Positions 1 through 6,140 of a DNA stretch of 6,140 bases are shown one piece after another; the first letter of the stretch is position 1; each line of letters opens with the position of its first letter. The notes below the pieces were generated by a model that saw only the letters and a list, made by a program, of their open reading frames with translations, did no database searches and had not been told where the DNA came from. Position numbers and translations under genes: made by a program. The stretch spans positions 1 through 6,140 of the forward strand of contig JARBUP010000176.1 in the NCBI GenBank assembly GCA_029239575.1, given 5' to 3'. The stretch comes from Bacillota bacterium (GTDB lineage Bacteria; Bacillota; Clostridia; Tissierellales; Sedimentibacteraceae).

Positions 1-284
1 TGTGCTGCTAAATTTACTACTATATTTGGTTTGTAATTTTTAAATATATCCATGACTTCCATTTTATCTGCAATATCACATTTAATAAATATAAAACCAT
101 TAAATGTTTCAAGTATATTTAAGCGGTCATTTTTTAAATTAACATCGTAATAATCATTTAAATTATCAATACAAATAATCTTACAACCTTGCTCTAATAA
201 TTTTTTTGATAAAAAAAATCCTATGAAACCAGCTACGCCTGTAATTAAATATGTTTTATTTATATTAAGTAATTTATCTACCAC
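1..284 (-). CDS. UDP-glucuronate 4-epimerase (NAD-dependent epimerase), N-terminal part, cut by window edge
   Basis: Only the first 94 residues are inside the window; the gene continues past the left edge. They form the start of an extended short-chain dehydrogenase/reductase fold. The NAD-binding glycine motif TGVAGFIG lies at residues 15-22, followed by a strand ending in DNLNDYYD (residues 40-47), then CDIAD (69-73) and VVNLAA (89-94), where HLAAQ is usual. The DNLNDYYD stretch followed by LKNDRL is typical of the CapI/GalE-like UDP-glucuronate 4-epimerases, which convert UDP-glucuronate to UDP-galacturonate in the cytosol. The upstream neighbour makes UDP-glucuronate, which supports this choice over UDP-glucose 4-epimerase. 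The start is GTG at 284: an in-frame TAG lies just upstream (299-297), there is no ATG between, and a good ribosome binding site sits 6 bases before it. The N-terminus runs about 8 residues longer than in the commonest family members. The catalytic YxxxK lies outside the window, so activity cannot be judged. Confidence 0.85.
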   Translation of the reverse strand, partial: MVDKLLNINKTYLITGVAGFIGFFLSKKLLEQGCKIICIDNLNDYYDVNLKNDRLNILETFNGFIFIKCDIADKMEVMDIFKNYKPNIVVNLAA

Positions 285-290
285 GAACTT

Positions 291-298
291 TCCTCCCT
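291..298 (-). promoter_or_regulatory. Ribosome binding site deciding the GTG start of the epimerase gene
   Basis: On the minus strand this reads AGGGAGGA, a strong Shine-Dalgarno match, 6 bases before the GTG at 284. It lies in the 27-base gap after the dehydrogenase stop. Together with the in-frame TAG just upstream it fixes GTG as the start. Confidence 0.75.
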
Positions 299-311
299 AC
301 TGAAAAAATTA

Positions 312-1625
312 TTATCTACCTATTGAATAATATTCAACACCTGACTGCTTCATATCTTCAATATTATAAATATTTCTTCCATCATATATTAGAGGAGTTC
401 TCATAAGATTTTTATAATCCTCAGGTTTAACCGCTTTTATTTCATCCCACTCTGTGAAAATAAAACAAATATTTGAATTTAGTAATGCTTCTTTTATATT
501 TGTTACATAGTTAATGCATCCTTTATTATTTTTACCTTCAGGAAATCTCTTTTTAAAATTATTCTCTCCAACAGGGTCATAAGCGTAAACTTCTGCTCCA
601 TGTTCTAATAATAATGGTATATTTTCAAGTGAAGGAGCTTCTCTTAAATCATCTGTATTAGGTTTAAATGTTAACCCTAATACAGCTGTTTTTAAACCGC
701 TAAATGTAATAATACGTTTTAATGCTTTTTTATATAGAATAATTTTCTGGTCTTTATTTACATCAATAGCAGCTTTAACAGTCCTTAACTCATAACCATT
801 TTGTTTTGCTAAATAATCCAATGCTTTTGTATCCTTAGGAAAACAGGAACCTCCGTACCCTATGCCTGCATTTAAAAATTTTTTGCCAATTCGTTCATCA
901 TATCCCATACCTTTAGCAACTTCTTCTATATCTGCACCAACTAATTCACATAGGTTAGCAATATCATTCATATATGATATTTTTAAAGCAAGAAAATTAT
1001 TTGAAGCATATTTTATCATTTCAGCAGAACGTCTGTTTACTGAAACAATGGGCAAATTAAATGGATCATATATTTTTTTAAGTATATTTTCAGCCCATTT
1101 ACTATTAGTTCCAATAATAATCCTTGATGAATTAAGCATATCAAAAACAGCTGATCCCTGGGATAAGAATTCTGGATTAGACGCAACTTCTACTTTTACT
1201 TTTTTTATTAGAAAATCTTTAATAAACTGTTCTACTTTGTCGTTTGTGCCTACGGGCACAGTTGATTTCACAACAACAAGGCAATCTTTTTCAACTGATT
1301 CGGCAATTTGTCTTGCAACTTGAGCTATATATACTAAATTTGCTGAACCATCTTTTTCCTCAGGAGTACCTACTCCTATAAATATTGCATCAGCTTCTTT
1401 ATAAGCTGTTTCATAATCTGTTGTATAGTCAATTCTTTTAGCTTCATAATTTTTTTTCATCAAATTTTCAAGGTCAGCCTCATAAATTGGAGAAATTCCC
1501 TGTTTCATCAAATTAATTTTATTTTCATCTATATCAACACATGTGACTTTATGACCTATTTCGGCGAAACACACACCTGCTACTAATCCTACATAGCCAG
1601 TTCCTGCTATAGCTATTTTATACAT
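312..1625 (-). CDS. ugd: UDP-glucose 6-dehydrogenase
   Basis: This cytosolic enzyme oxidises UDP-glucose to UDP-glucuronate with two NAD+, supplying uronic acid for a surface polymer. The protein has 437 residues, about the normal length for the bacterial family. Visible motifs, in order: the NAD-binding GTGYVG (residues 8-13) with the acidic end of the second strand at VDID (30-33); GVGTPEE (84-90); STVPVGT (121-127); NPEFLSQG (150-157); MIKYASNN with the conserved lysine K205; and the active-site GYGGSCFPKDTKAL (256-269) with nucleophile C261 and D265. The C-terminal UDP-binding domain shows GLTFKPNTDDLREA (317-330) and YDGRNIY (414-420). All expected catalytic residues are present. The CFPKD active site separates it from UDP-ManNAc dehydrogenases. 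The ATG at 1625 has AGAGGGG (1638-1632) 6 bases upstream. It sits 24 bases after the ATP-grasp gene and 27 bases before the epimerase gene, and the epimerase would act on its product. Confidence 0.97.
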   Translation of the reverse strand: MYKIAIAGTGYVGLVAGVCFAEIGHKVTCVDIDENKINLMKQGISPIYEADLENLMKKNYEAKRIDYTTDYETAYKEADAIFIGVGTPEEKDGSANLVYIAQVARQIAESVEKDCLVVVKSTVPVGTNDKVEQFIKDFLIKKVKVEVASNPEFLSQGSAVFDMLNSSRIIIGTNSKWAENILKKIYDPFNLPIVSVNRRSAEMIKYASNNFLALKISYMNDIANLCELVGADIEEVAKGMGYDERIGKKFLNAGIGYGGSCFPKDTKALDYLAKQNGYELRTVKAAIDVNKDQKIILYKKALKRIITFSGLKTAVLGLTFKPNTDDLREAPSLENIPLLLEHGAEVYAYDPVGENNFKKRFPEGKNNKGCINYVTNIKEALLNSNICFIFTEWDEIKAVKPEDYKNLMRTPLIYDGRNIYNIEDMKQSGVEYYSIGR

Positions 1626-1649
1626 ATGAATCCCCTCTATAAAACTAAT

Positions 1650-2546
1650 TTAATTTTTATTTAATAAATTTGTTATATCAAAATATCTCCCAAGTTCATA
1701 ATCATAATCAATAGGTTCAAATGAAACCTTGCCCCCTGCAGGGAAAAAAGTACATTCTCCGAATATAACTCTGCCATCAACTATATAAAAATCAACTCGC
1801 ATGTGTGGAAATCCTTTTGACAAAATTTTTGAATATTCAAGAATTTCATCAAGCTCTTTAGGACGCTGCAACATACTGTTTTGAAGACCATAAAAAATGA
1901 CATTTATATGATTCCAGTCAGTATCAAAAAAATCAACCTTCATAGTTTCAGTGCCTCTGTCAGATATAACCATAATGCTTCTTGGTTCGCCATTAAAGCA
2001 TAAAACTTTATAATCATTAAGGCTTTCGTTATCTTTTGTTTTTATAAGTTTTTCGATTATAATTTTAGGTTTAATATCTTTATATACCCATTCCAGTGAA
2101 TCGTAGTAATGGCTTTTTTTCATCCATTTATTTATTTTTTTCTTTTCTGATTCCCAGTTTAAATTATTTTTATCATTGCAAATTAAATTTAGCCCACAAC
2201 CATGGTTGACTTTCAGCACAAATTCATTAGGAAGATTATTAATGTCAATATCATCAGCATTATCATAAACGCCATATAAGTCATTGAGCAAAAAACCAAG
2301 ACCTCGTTCTTTAACATAATCCCTTACTAAATATTTGTCAGCACAAATAGTTGCAAGAGGATCATACCAGTAAAGCATAAGATATTGGATTTTTTCATTG
2401 TAAGTTACTGGATTTTTTATATGAAGCTTATATCCCACAAGTCGCTTAAATTCAAACTCAATGGTGAATTTCGGCCAAAGACAAAACGATATATACCTTA
2501 TAAAATAAAATATTTTTATTATAAATGATGGATAACTATTTTTCAT
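1650..2546 (-). CDS. TupA-like ATP-grasp family protein
   Basis: A 298-residue protein that I recognise as a TupA-like ATP-grasp member. The N-terminal part carries the family stretch YNEKIQYLMLYWYDPL (49-64) and CADKY (68-72). The ATP-binding part shows FVLKVNHGCG (109-118), IKPKIIIEK (158-166) and DYKVLCFNGEP (178-188). A late metal-binding segment has RVDFY (250-254) and GECTFFPAGG (263-272), with D252 and E264 as likely metal ligands. ATP-grasp enzymes join a carboxylate to an amine through an acyl-phosphate; TupA itself is known from teichuronopeptide synthesis in alkaliphilic Bacillus, a polymer of glutamate and glucuronate. A role in attaching an amino acid or amine to a uronic acid is therefore plausible here, next to a UDP-glucuronate-forming enzyme, but it is inference and the true substrate is unknown. 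Residues 6-24 are hydrophobic and could touch the membrane. The ATG at 2546 has GAGGAG (2558-2553) 6 bases upstream. Confidence 0.85.
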   Translation of the reverse strand: MKNSYPSFIIKIFYFIRYISFCLWPKFTIEFEFKRLVGYKLHIKNPVTYNEKIQYLMLYWYDPLATICADKYLVRDYVKERGLGFLLNDLYGVYDNADDIDINNLPNEFVLKVNHGCGLNLICNDKNNLNWESEKKKINKWMKKSHYYDSLEWVYKDIKPKIIIEKLIKTKDNESLNDYKVLCFNGEPRSIMVISDRGTETMKVDFFDTDWNHINVIFYGLQNSMLQRPKELDEILEYSKILSKGFPHMRVDFYIVDGRVIFGECTFFPAGGKVSFEPIDYDYELGRYFDITNLLNKN

Positions 2547-2568
2547 CGTATTCTCCTCATCCTAATTT

Positions 2569-2988
2569 TTACTTATCATAAAGATTTTTTGTTAATAAGG
2601 TTGATGAAATTCCCTTAGTATATGGAAGGTATATAATTTTTACATCTTTCTTTGAAAACTCTTCTTCGTACATAAGCCATTTGGGTGTTCCTTTCCAATC
2701 ATCACCTTTGAAAATAACATTGAACTTGTAGAAATCCCAAGCATGTAATTTATCAGAATTTTCTTCTATAACAGCTTTATCAACATATTTTATGCTCTTA
2801 ATTATTTCCAAACGATTTTCATAAGGTATTATTGGTTTTTTATTTTTAATTCTTATTGTTTCTTCATCAGTTGTAACACCAACAATTAAATAATCACAAT
2901 TTTCTTTAGCACGTTTAAGCAAGTTTAAATGACCAATGTGGAATAGATCATAAACACCTGTTGTATAACCTAATATAAATTTCTCCAA
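2569..2988 (-). CDS. TagD-like cytidylyltransferase (probable glycerol-3-phosphate cytidylyltransferase)
   Basis: A small 139-residue nucleotidyltransferase of the TagD type, close to the usual family length. It would transfer CMP from CTP to glycerol-3-phosphate, or a related polyol phosphate, giving the CDP-activated donor. Motifs: GVYDLFHIGHLNLL (11-24) with the HIGH catalytic signature at 17-20, NRLEIIKSIKYVD (58-70), FKGDDWKGT (93-101) and the terminal loop LPYTKGISST (121-130). In TagD the last motif is usually RTEGISTT; here the arginine position is tyrosine, so substrate or kinetics may differ. CDP-glycerol is the best guess because the gene just upstream carries a CDP-glycerol-using transferase domain. 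The start is TTG at 2988: the preceding in-frame codon is a TAA stop, there is no other start before the HIGH motif, and a perfect AGGAGGT precedes it. The gap to the upstream stop is 10 bases, so translation is probably coupled. A different CDP-alcohol product remains possible. Confidence 0.85.
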   Translation of the reverse strand: MEKFILGYTTGVYDLFHIGHLNLLKRAKENCDYLIVGVTTDEETIRIKNKKPIIPYENRLEIIKSIKYVDKAVIEENSDKLHAWDFYKFNVIFKGDDWKGTPKWLMYEEEFSKKDVKIIYLPYTKGISSTLLTKNLYDK

Positions 2989-2993
2989 TTAAG

Positions 2994-3000
2994 ACCTCCT
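2994..3000 (-). promoter_or_regulatory. Ribosome binding site for the TTG-started cytidylyltransferase, overlapping the upstream stop
   Basis: On the minus strand this reads AGGAGGT, a perfect Shine-Dalgarno sequence, 5 bases before the TTG at 2988. Its first two bases (AG, 3000-2999) are the last two of the TAG stop codon (3001-2999) of the fusion gene. Ribosomes finishing that gene would stop directly on this site, favouring coupled synthesis of donor-making enzyme and donor-using transferase. Confidence 0.8.
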
Positions 3001-5653
3001 ACTTTGCGCTACTTATTTTACTTATAATATATTCAACTACTGTTTCAGATGCTTCACCTGATTCTTTAGCACCATAGAAATTTAATAAATCTTTACAATT
3101 TTGTTGTATTAAATCTTTATCAAAACTCATTAATAATTTTAATATTTCATCATTATCTTTAGCTACCAAAAAAGGTGAATTGTCTATTTCAAAATAAAAA
3201 CTTCTATCATTTTGCACATATTCTTCTCTGTCAGGCTGAAATAAAATAATCGGTTTGTTTAAAAGTGCAAAATCTCCTGCACATGAAGAGTAATCTGTTA
3301 TTAGAAAATCTGAAATTAATAATAACTCAGTCATATCTTCATAATGTGTTACATCCATAATTTTTTTTTCATTCTTTGGTATTCCATAAAGCCCTTTTAC
3401 AGCACTATGTGCCCGAACTATACAAATCCATTTACAACGGGTTTTTGATTCTAATAAATTAAGTATTGATAAAATATCTATATCTCTGCTCGACTGAAGT
3501 TTGTTTTCTGAATCTCGTCTAAGCGTTGGTGCATATAATAATACTTTTGTGTTATACATCAAATTAAGATTACTTTTAATAATGAATTTTTTAGCATTTC
3601 TGTTTTTAACTAACAAATCATTTCTTGGACATCCTATCTTTAATATTTCACCATTATACGCAAAAGCAGTTCTATATTTTTTTTCTCCATAATCAGAACC
3701 TGCAATCATAAGATCGCAATTATCACTTTCAATTAATTTATAATTACTATCAACAAAAGGTGAATCTAAAAGTATTTTCTTAAAACCCCTGTCACCATGC
3801 CATGTTTGTATGTAAATCTGATTTTTACTTTTATAAACATAATTTTTGCAAAAATTATCCACCCATATTTTAGCTGTGGCCAATTCTTTAAGTGCTTTAA
3901 ATGATTTTGATTTAACCACTTTTACATAAGATGGAATAACAAGCATTTTTGTAAAAGGTTCATTGATTAACCATACTATTTCGGCTTCTGGATACTGTTG
4001 TTTTAATTTTTCAGATATAGCCTTTGGATTATCTGAATATGATTTTCCACCAAAACTTTTAAAAACAACCTTGTTTTTCTTAACTTTAAATATTTTGTTC
4101 ATTAAAACCATATATGATTTTATGCAGAATGAAATTATACATATCTTTAAATTTCTAATTTCTTTAAGTTTATTAATGATAAAAATGCTCCTTGATACTT
4201 TGTTATTTAAAATATTAATTACAATTTTTTTATTAGTTATAAAAACGCAAATAAAATATGAAAACAAAACCATTAATTTATAATTAAAATTAAAAATGCT
4301 AAATACATTTAAATATTTGGTATAGCTAAAATAGAGCCCAACTACCATAAACATTAAACTACATATAATAATTTTTAACATATAGGACAGCTTGTAACCT
4401 ATATCATCATAGCTTTTACTTATAATAACAACTATAGCAGTGACAATTATTTTAGCTATTAAAAAAGCAAATGCTGCTCCGTACATACCATATTTAGGAA
4501 TCATAAAATAAGAAAATATTATATCCGCAAAACTGCCTGTTATTGTAGCTAAAAAAATTTTTTTAGAAGCATCTTTATAATAAAACAATATATTTATATA
4601 AAAGTAATATATGGATTTAAATGTAAATGCCGCAACTAATATAGGAACTACAGTCCAAGAAGATTCATAATTTTTATTCGTCATAAGCATGATCAATTCT
4701 TGAGAAAACAGACCAATAATTAAATAAATTATAGAGTAAATAATCAATAGAAAATTAGATAAATTTATTATTTCTTTTCTTTTTTCTTTATTATTACTAT
4801 TCATAGTTTCATAAAACCATGGTGCAAATGCATGATACACAGAAGACTGCACTGTATCAATTAAGGACCCAAACTGTGATGCGATGCTGTATAAACCAAC
4901 TAAAGACAATGTACCGCTTGTATTAATAAAAACACGTGCTGCAAAACTTGCTATATGAGTTGACAAATTATGTGGCATTAACGGTATAGAATACTTTAAT
5001 GCATTTAATAACAATGACCTATCCAAACAAAAGGTAACTAAATTATTTTTTTTCAAATCAATAATCATATAAACAAAATAACTTATGTTAATTATTAAGT
5101 TCGCAATAAGAACACCAAGAGCACCAAGATTAATAACACTAATAAAAAACAAATTAAGACATACTTGAAGAAAAAAAACAATTAAATTTACAGTTGTAAG
5201 CTTTTTCCCCTGCTGCATTCCCTGCATAATATTTTGATGTACCGAATACAGTGAAATAAATAGAAGAGTCAAAAGTGATACTAAAATAACTGGATAAAAA
5301 ACAACACCTTCAAAAAAAGTCGAAAACAAAAAATGTCTTAAAATCAATCCAATGCAAAGAGCAAAAACACCTGATAAAAAAACAAAAGTTATTACAGTTC
5401 CATAAAAACGCTTCAACTTTTCCAAGTCTTCCTTATAATCTTCATAAAAACGCATTACTGCTGAATATAAGGAAAATGCAATTACAAATGTTGCTACTTG
5501 TATAAATCCATTTGCTAAATTTATAATCCCATAATCTTCAGGTGTTAAAAACAAAGTATAAATTGGAAGTAAAAGAAATCCCATTGCTTTGACTAACAAT
5601 GAGCTAAATGTATATAGAACAGAATTTTCTAATACTTTGCTCTTAGCACCCAT
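2999..5653 (-). CDS. Fusion protein: Wzx-like oligosaccharide flippase + CDP-glycerol glycerophosphotransferase
   Basis: One uninterrupted 884-residue frame holds two proteins that are usually separate. Residues 1 to about 480 are a polytopic membrane protein of the Wzx/MOP exporter type, with roughly 12-14 hydrophobic segments (for example 12-35, 84-108, 154-173, 332-356, 388-412, 458-474) and the N-terminal family pattern LLLPIYTLFLTPEDYGIINL. Such proteins flip undecaprenyl-linked sugar units outward. A basic, partly hydrophobic linker (about 477-517) leads to a TagB/TagF-type domain (about 518-884): VVFKSFGGKSYSDNP (529-543), QTWHGD (616-621, conserved histidine H619), YAPTLRRD (707-714), RAHS (747-750, H749) and SDFLITDYSSCAGDF (781-795). 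This domain would add glycerol phosphate from CDP-glycerol in the cytosol. The ATG at 5653 has TAAGGAG (5670-5664) 10 bases upstream and follows the upstream stop by one base. Neither internal ATG near residues 515-518 has a ribosome binding site, so a single polypeptide is likely. The exact acceptor is unknown. Confidence 0.9.
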   Translation of the reverse strand: MGAKSKVLENSVLYTFSSLLVKAMGFLLLPIYTLFLTPEDYGIINLANGFIQVATFVIAFSLYSAVMRFYEDYKEDLEKLKRFYGTVITFVFLSGVFALCIGLILRHFLFSTFFEGVVFYPVILVSLLTLLFISLYSVHQNIMQGMQQGKKLTTVNLIVFFLQVCLNLFFISVINLGALGVLIANLIINISYFVYMIIDLKKNNLVTFCLDRSLLLNALKYSIPLMPHNLSTHIASFAARVFINTSGTLSLVGLYSIASQFGSLIDTVQSSVYHAFAPWFYETMNSNNKEKRKEIINLSNFLLIIYSIIYLIIGLFSQELIMLMTNKNYESSWTVVPILVAAFTFKSIYYFYINILFYYKDASKKIFLATITGSFADIIFSYFMIPKYGMYGAAFAFLIAKIIVTAIVVIISKSYDDIGYKLSYMLKIIICSLMFMVVGLYFSYTKYLNVFSIFNFNYKLMVLFSYFICVFITNKKIVINILNNKVSRSIFIINKLKEIRNLKICIISFCIKSYMVLMNKIFKVKKNKVVFKSFGGKSYSDNPKAISEKLKQQYPEAEIVWLINEPFTKMLVIPSYVKVVKSKSFKALKELATAKIWVDNFCKNYVYKSKNQIYIQTWHGDRGFKKILLDSPFVDSNYKLIESDNCDLMIAGSDYGEKKYRTAFAYNGEILKIGCPRNDLLVKNRNAKKFIIKSNLNLMYNTKVLLYAPTLRRDSENKLQSSRDIDILSILNLLESKTRCKWICIVRAHSAVKGLYGIPKNEKKIMDVTHYEDMTELLLISDFLITDYSSCAGDFALLNKPIILFQPDREEYVQNDRSFYFEIDNSPFLVAKDNDEILKLLMSFDKDLIQQNCKDLLNFYGAKESGEASETVVEYIISKISSAK

Positions 5654-5654
5654 A

Positions 5655-6140
5655 CTAAGATTTCTCCTTAATTTTTATTCCAGCAATAATTAATTCTCTA
5701 TGAGCTTCACATTCTATATAATTCCTAATGTCTGATAATTTTCTTTTGTTATATTTTTTATTAAGAATCCACCCATTAAATAATTTGCGTTCTAAATAAG
5801 AAAATAGCTTTAAAATTCCTGAAAATTTACTTAAATAGTAATTTATATTTATTAATGCAAATTCTTCATATTTTTGTTCTATTAAACCTTCCTCAAGAAT
5901 TTCTTCAGACCTTTCATAAAATGAATTCAGAATATTTTCCTTTTCCGTATCTTTTGCCATTCTTACGCAATTACCTTTTTTAGTTATGGGAATAAAATTA
6001 ACTATCATTTTTTCATCAATACTTATATTTATGAGCATACTTGTTTTTACTAAATTATTTTCTGGATAATCCAATAAAAAATCACCTTGCCCATATACAA
6101 TTACTGAATTATTAAAAGATTCATAACAACCTATACAATG
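5655..6140 (-). CDS. CapA/PgsA-like metallophosphatase family protein, C-terminal part, cut by window edge
   Basis: The frame is open through the right edge, so this is the last 161 residues of a longer protein. The visible part begins HCIGCYESFNN, then VIVYGQGDFLLDYPEN and, further on, FIPITKKGNCVRMA. This order matches the end of the CapA (PGA_cap) metallophosphatase domain, where a metal-binding GHHPH-type motif is followed by a short strand, an IFYSLGNF-type motif and a last strand with the PI pair. The first visible histidine would correspond to the last one of that metal-binding motif. CapA/PgsA proteins act with poly-gamma-glutamate synthesis in Bacillus; relatives are common in other polysaccharide clusters with unclear roles. 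After the domain, an extension of roughly 90 residues rich in Glu and Lys is predicted largely helical (ILNSFYERSEEILEEG, then LSKFSGILKLFSYLERKLF). The stop TAG (5657-5655) lies one base before the fusion gene's ATG, and the final codons contain that gene's ribosome binding site. The family call rests on the C-terminal motifs only. Confidence 0.72.
   Translation of the reverse strand, partial: HCIGCYESFNNSVIVYGQGDFLLDYPENNLVKTSMLINISIDEKMIVNFIPITKKGNCVRMAKDTEKENILNSFYERSEEILEEGLIEQKYEEFALININYYLSKFSGILKLFSYLERKLFNGWILNKKYNKRKLSDIRNYIECEAHRELIIAGIKIKEKS
5664..5670 (-). promoter_or_regulatory. Ribosome binding site for the fusion gene, inside the end of the CapA-like gene
   Basis: The minus strand reads TAAGGAG, 10 bases before the ATG at 5653. 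It is embedded in the last codons of the CapA-like gene, where it encodes Lys-Glu. The one-base gap between the two genes and this embedded site suggest translational coupling. The spacing is slightly longer than for the other genes here (5-6 bases). Confidence 0.65.

Noticed and set aside
862..1323. Plus-strand open frame of 153 codons
   Set aside because: It lies wholly inside the dehydrogenase gene on the opposite strand, has no family resemblance or operon context, and the dehydrogenase is certain.
312..1625. UDP-N-acetylmannosamine or GDP-mannose dehydrogenase instead of UDP-glucose dehydrogenase
   Set aside because: The active-site region GYGGSCFPKDTKAL and the C-terminal FKPNTDDLREAPS pattern are those of UDP-glucose 6-dehydrogenases.
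1626..1649. Possible terminator or promoter in an intergenic gap
   Set aside because: The 24-base gap holds a ribosome binding site and no inverted repeat with a T-run; the other gaps are equally short and show none either.
3501..3692. Plus-strand open frame of 63 codons
   Set aside because: Antisense to the transferase half of the fusion gene; an AT-rich chance frame with no supporting ribosome binding site or homology that I recognise.
4100..4111. Separate transferase gene starting at the internal ATG at 4111 or 4102
   Set aside because: There is no Shine-Dalgarno sequence before either ATG and no stop codon between the halves; a continuous fusion is the simpler reading.
3963..4283. Plus-strand open frame of 106 codons with hydrophobic content
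   Set aside because: Antisense to the linker and start of the transferase domain. Its apparent hydrophobicity (many Ile, Leu, Phe) comes from the complement of Lys- and Asn-rich AT codons.
5655..6074. A complete 139-residue gene starting at TTG 6074
   Set aside because: The frame stays open to the window edge and the 22 upstream codons encode recognisable CapA-family sequence (HCIGCYE, VIVYGQGDF), so the gene is truncated by the window and not started here.

Overview
This is a 6.1-kb, very AT-rich window from a low-GC Gram-positive bacterium. The base composition, the strong AGGAGG-type ribosome binding sites and the protein families all point to Clostridia or a related gut Firmicute; the species cannot be named from the sequence. 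Every real gene lies on the minus strand, so transcription runs from the right end of the window to the left. The five gene-to-gene gaps are only 1, 10, 22, 24 and 27 bases. No terminator or promoter is visible between them, so this is the interior of one long operon for a surface polysaccharide or capsule-like polymer.

In transcription order (right to left) the window holds six genes. First is the 3' end of a CapA/PgsA-like metallophosphatase gene. Next is a large, apparently bifunctional gene: a Wzx-type lipid-linked oligosaccharide flippase fused in frame to a TagB/TagF-type CDP-glycerol glycerophosphotransferase. It is followed by a small TagD-like cytidylyltransferase with a TTG start, a TupA-like ATP-grasp protein, UDP-glucose 6-dehydrogenase, and the 5' end of a UDP-glucuronate 4-epimerase with a GTG start.

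The genes fit one scheme. The dehydrogenase and epimerase would make UDP-glucuronate and UDP-galacturonate. The cytidylyltransferase would make CDP-glycerol (or a related CDP-polyol) for the transferase half of the fusion. The flippase half would move the lipid-linked, probably glycerol-phosphate-bearing, unit across the membrane. The CapA-like and TupA-like proteins belong to families linked to poly-gamma-glutamate and teichuronopeptide, which raises the possibility of an amino-acid-bearing uronic acid polymer. The polymer structure itself is inference.

The most notable item is the flippase-glycerophosphotransferase fusion, with the gene for its presumed nucleotide-donor enzyme directly downstream and translationally coupled to it. 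There is no gene-free stretch longer than 27 bases, and no RNA gene, mobile element, CRISPR array or long repeat was seen.
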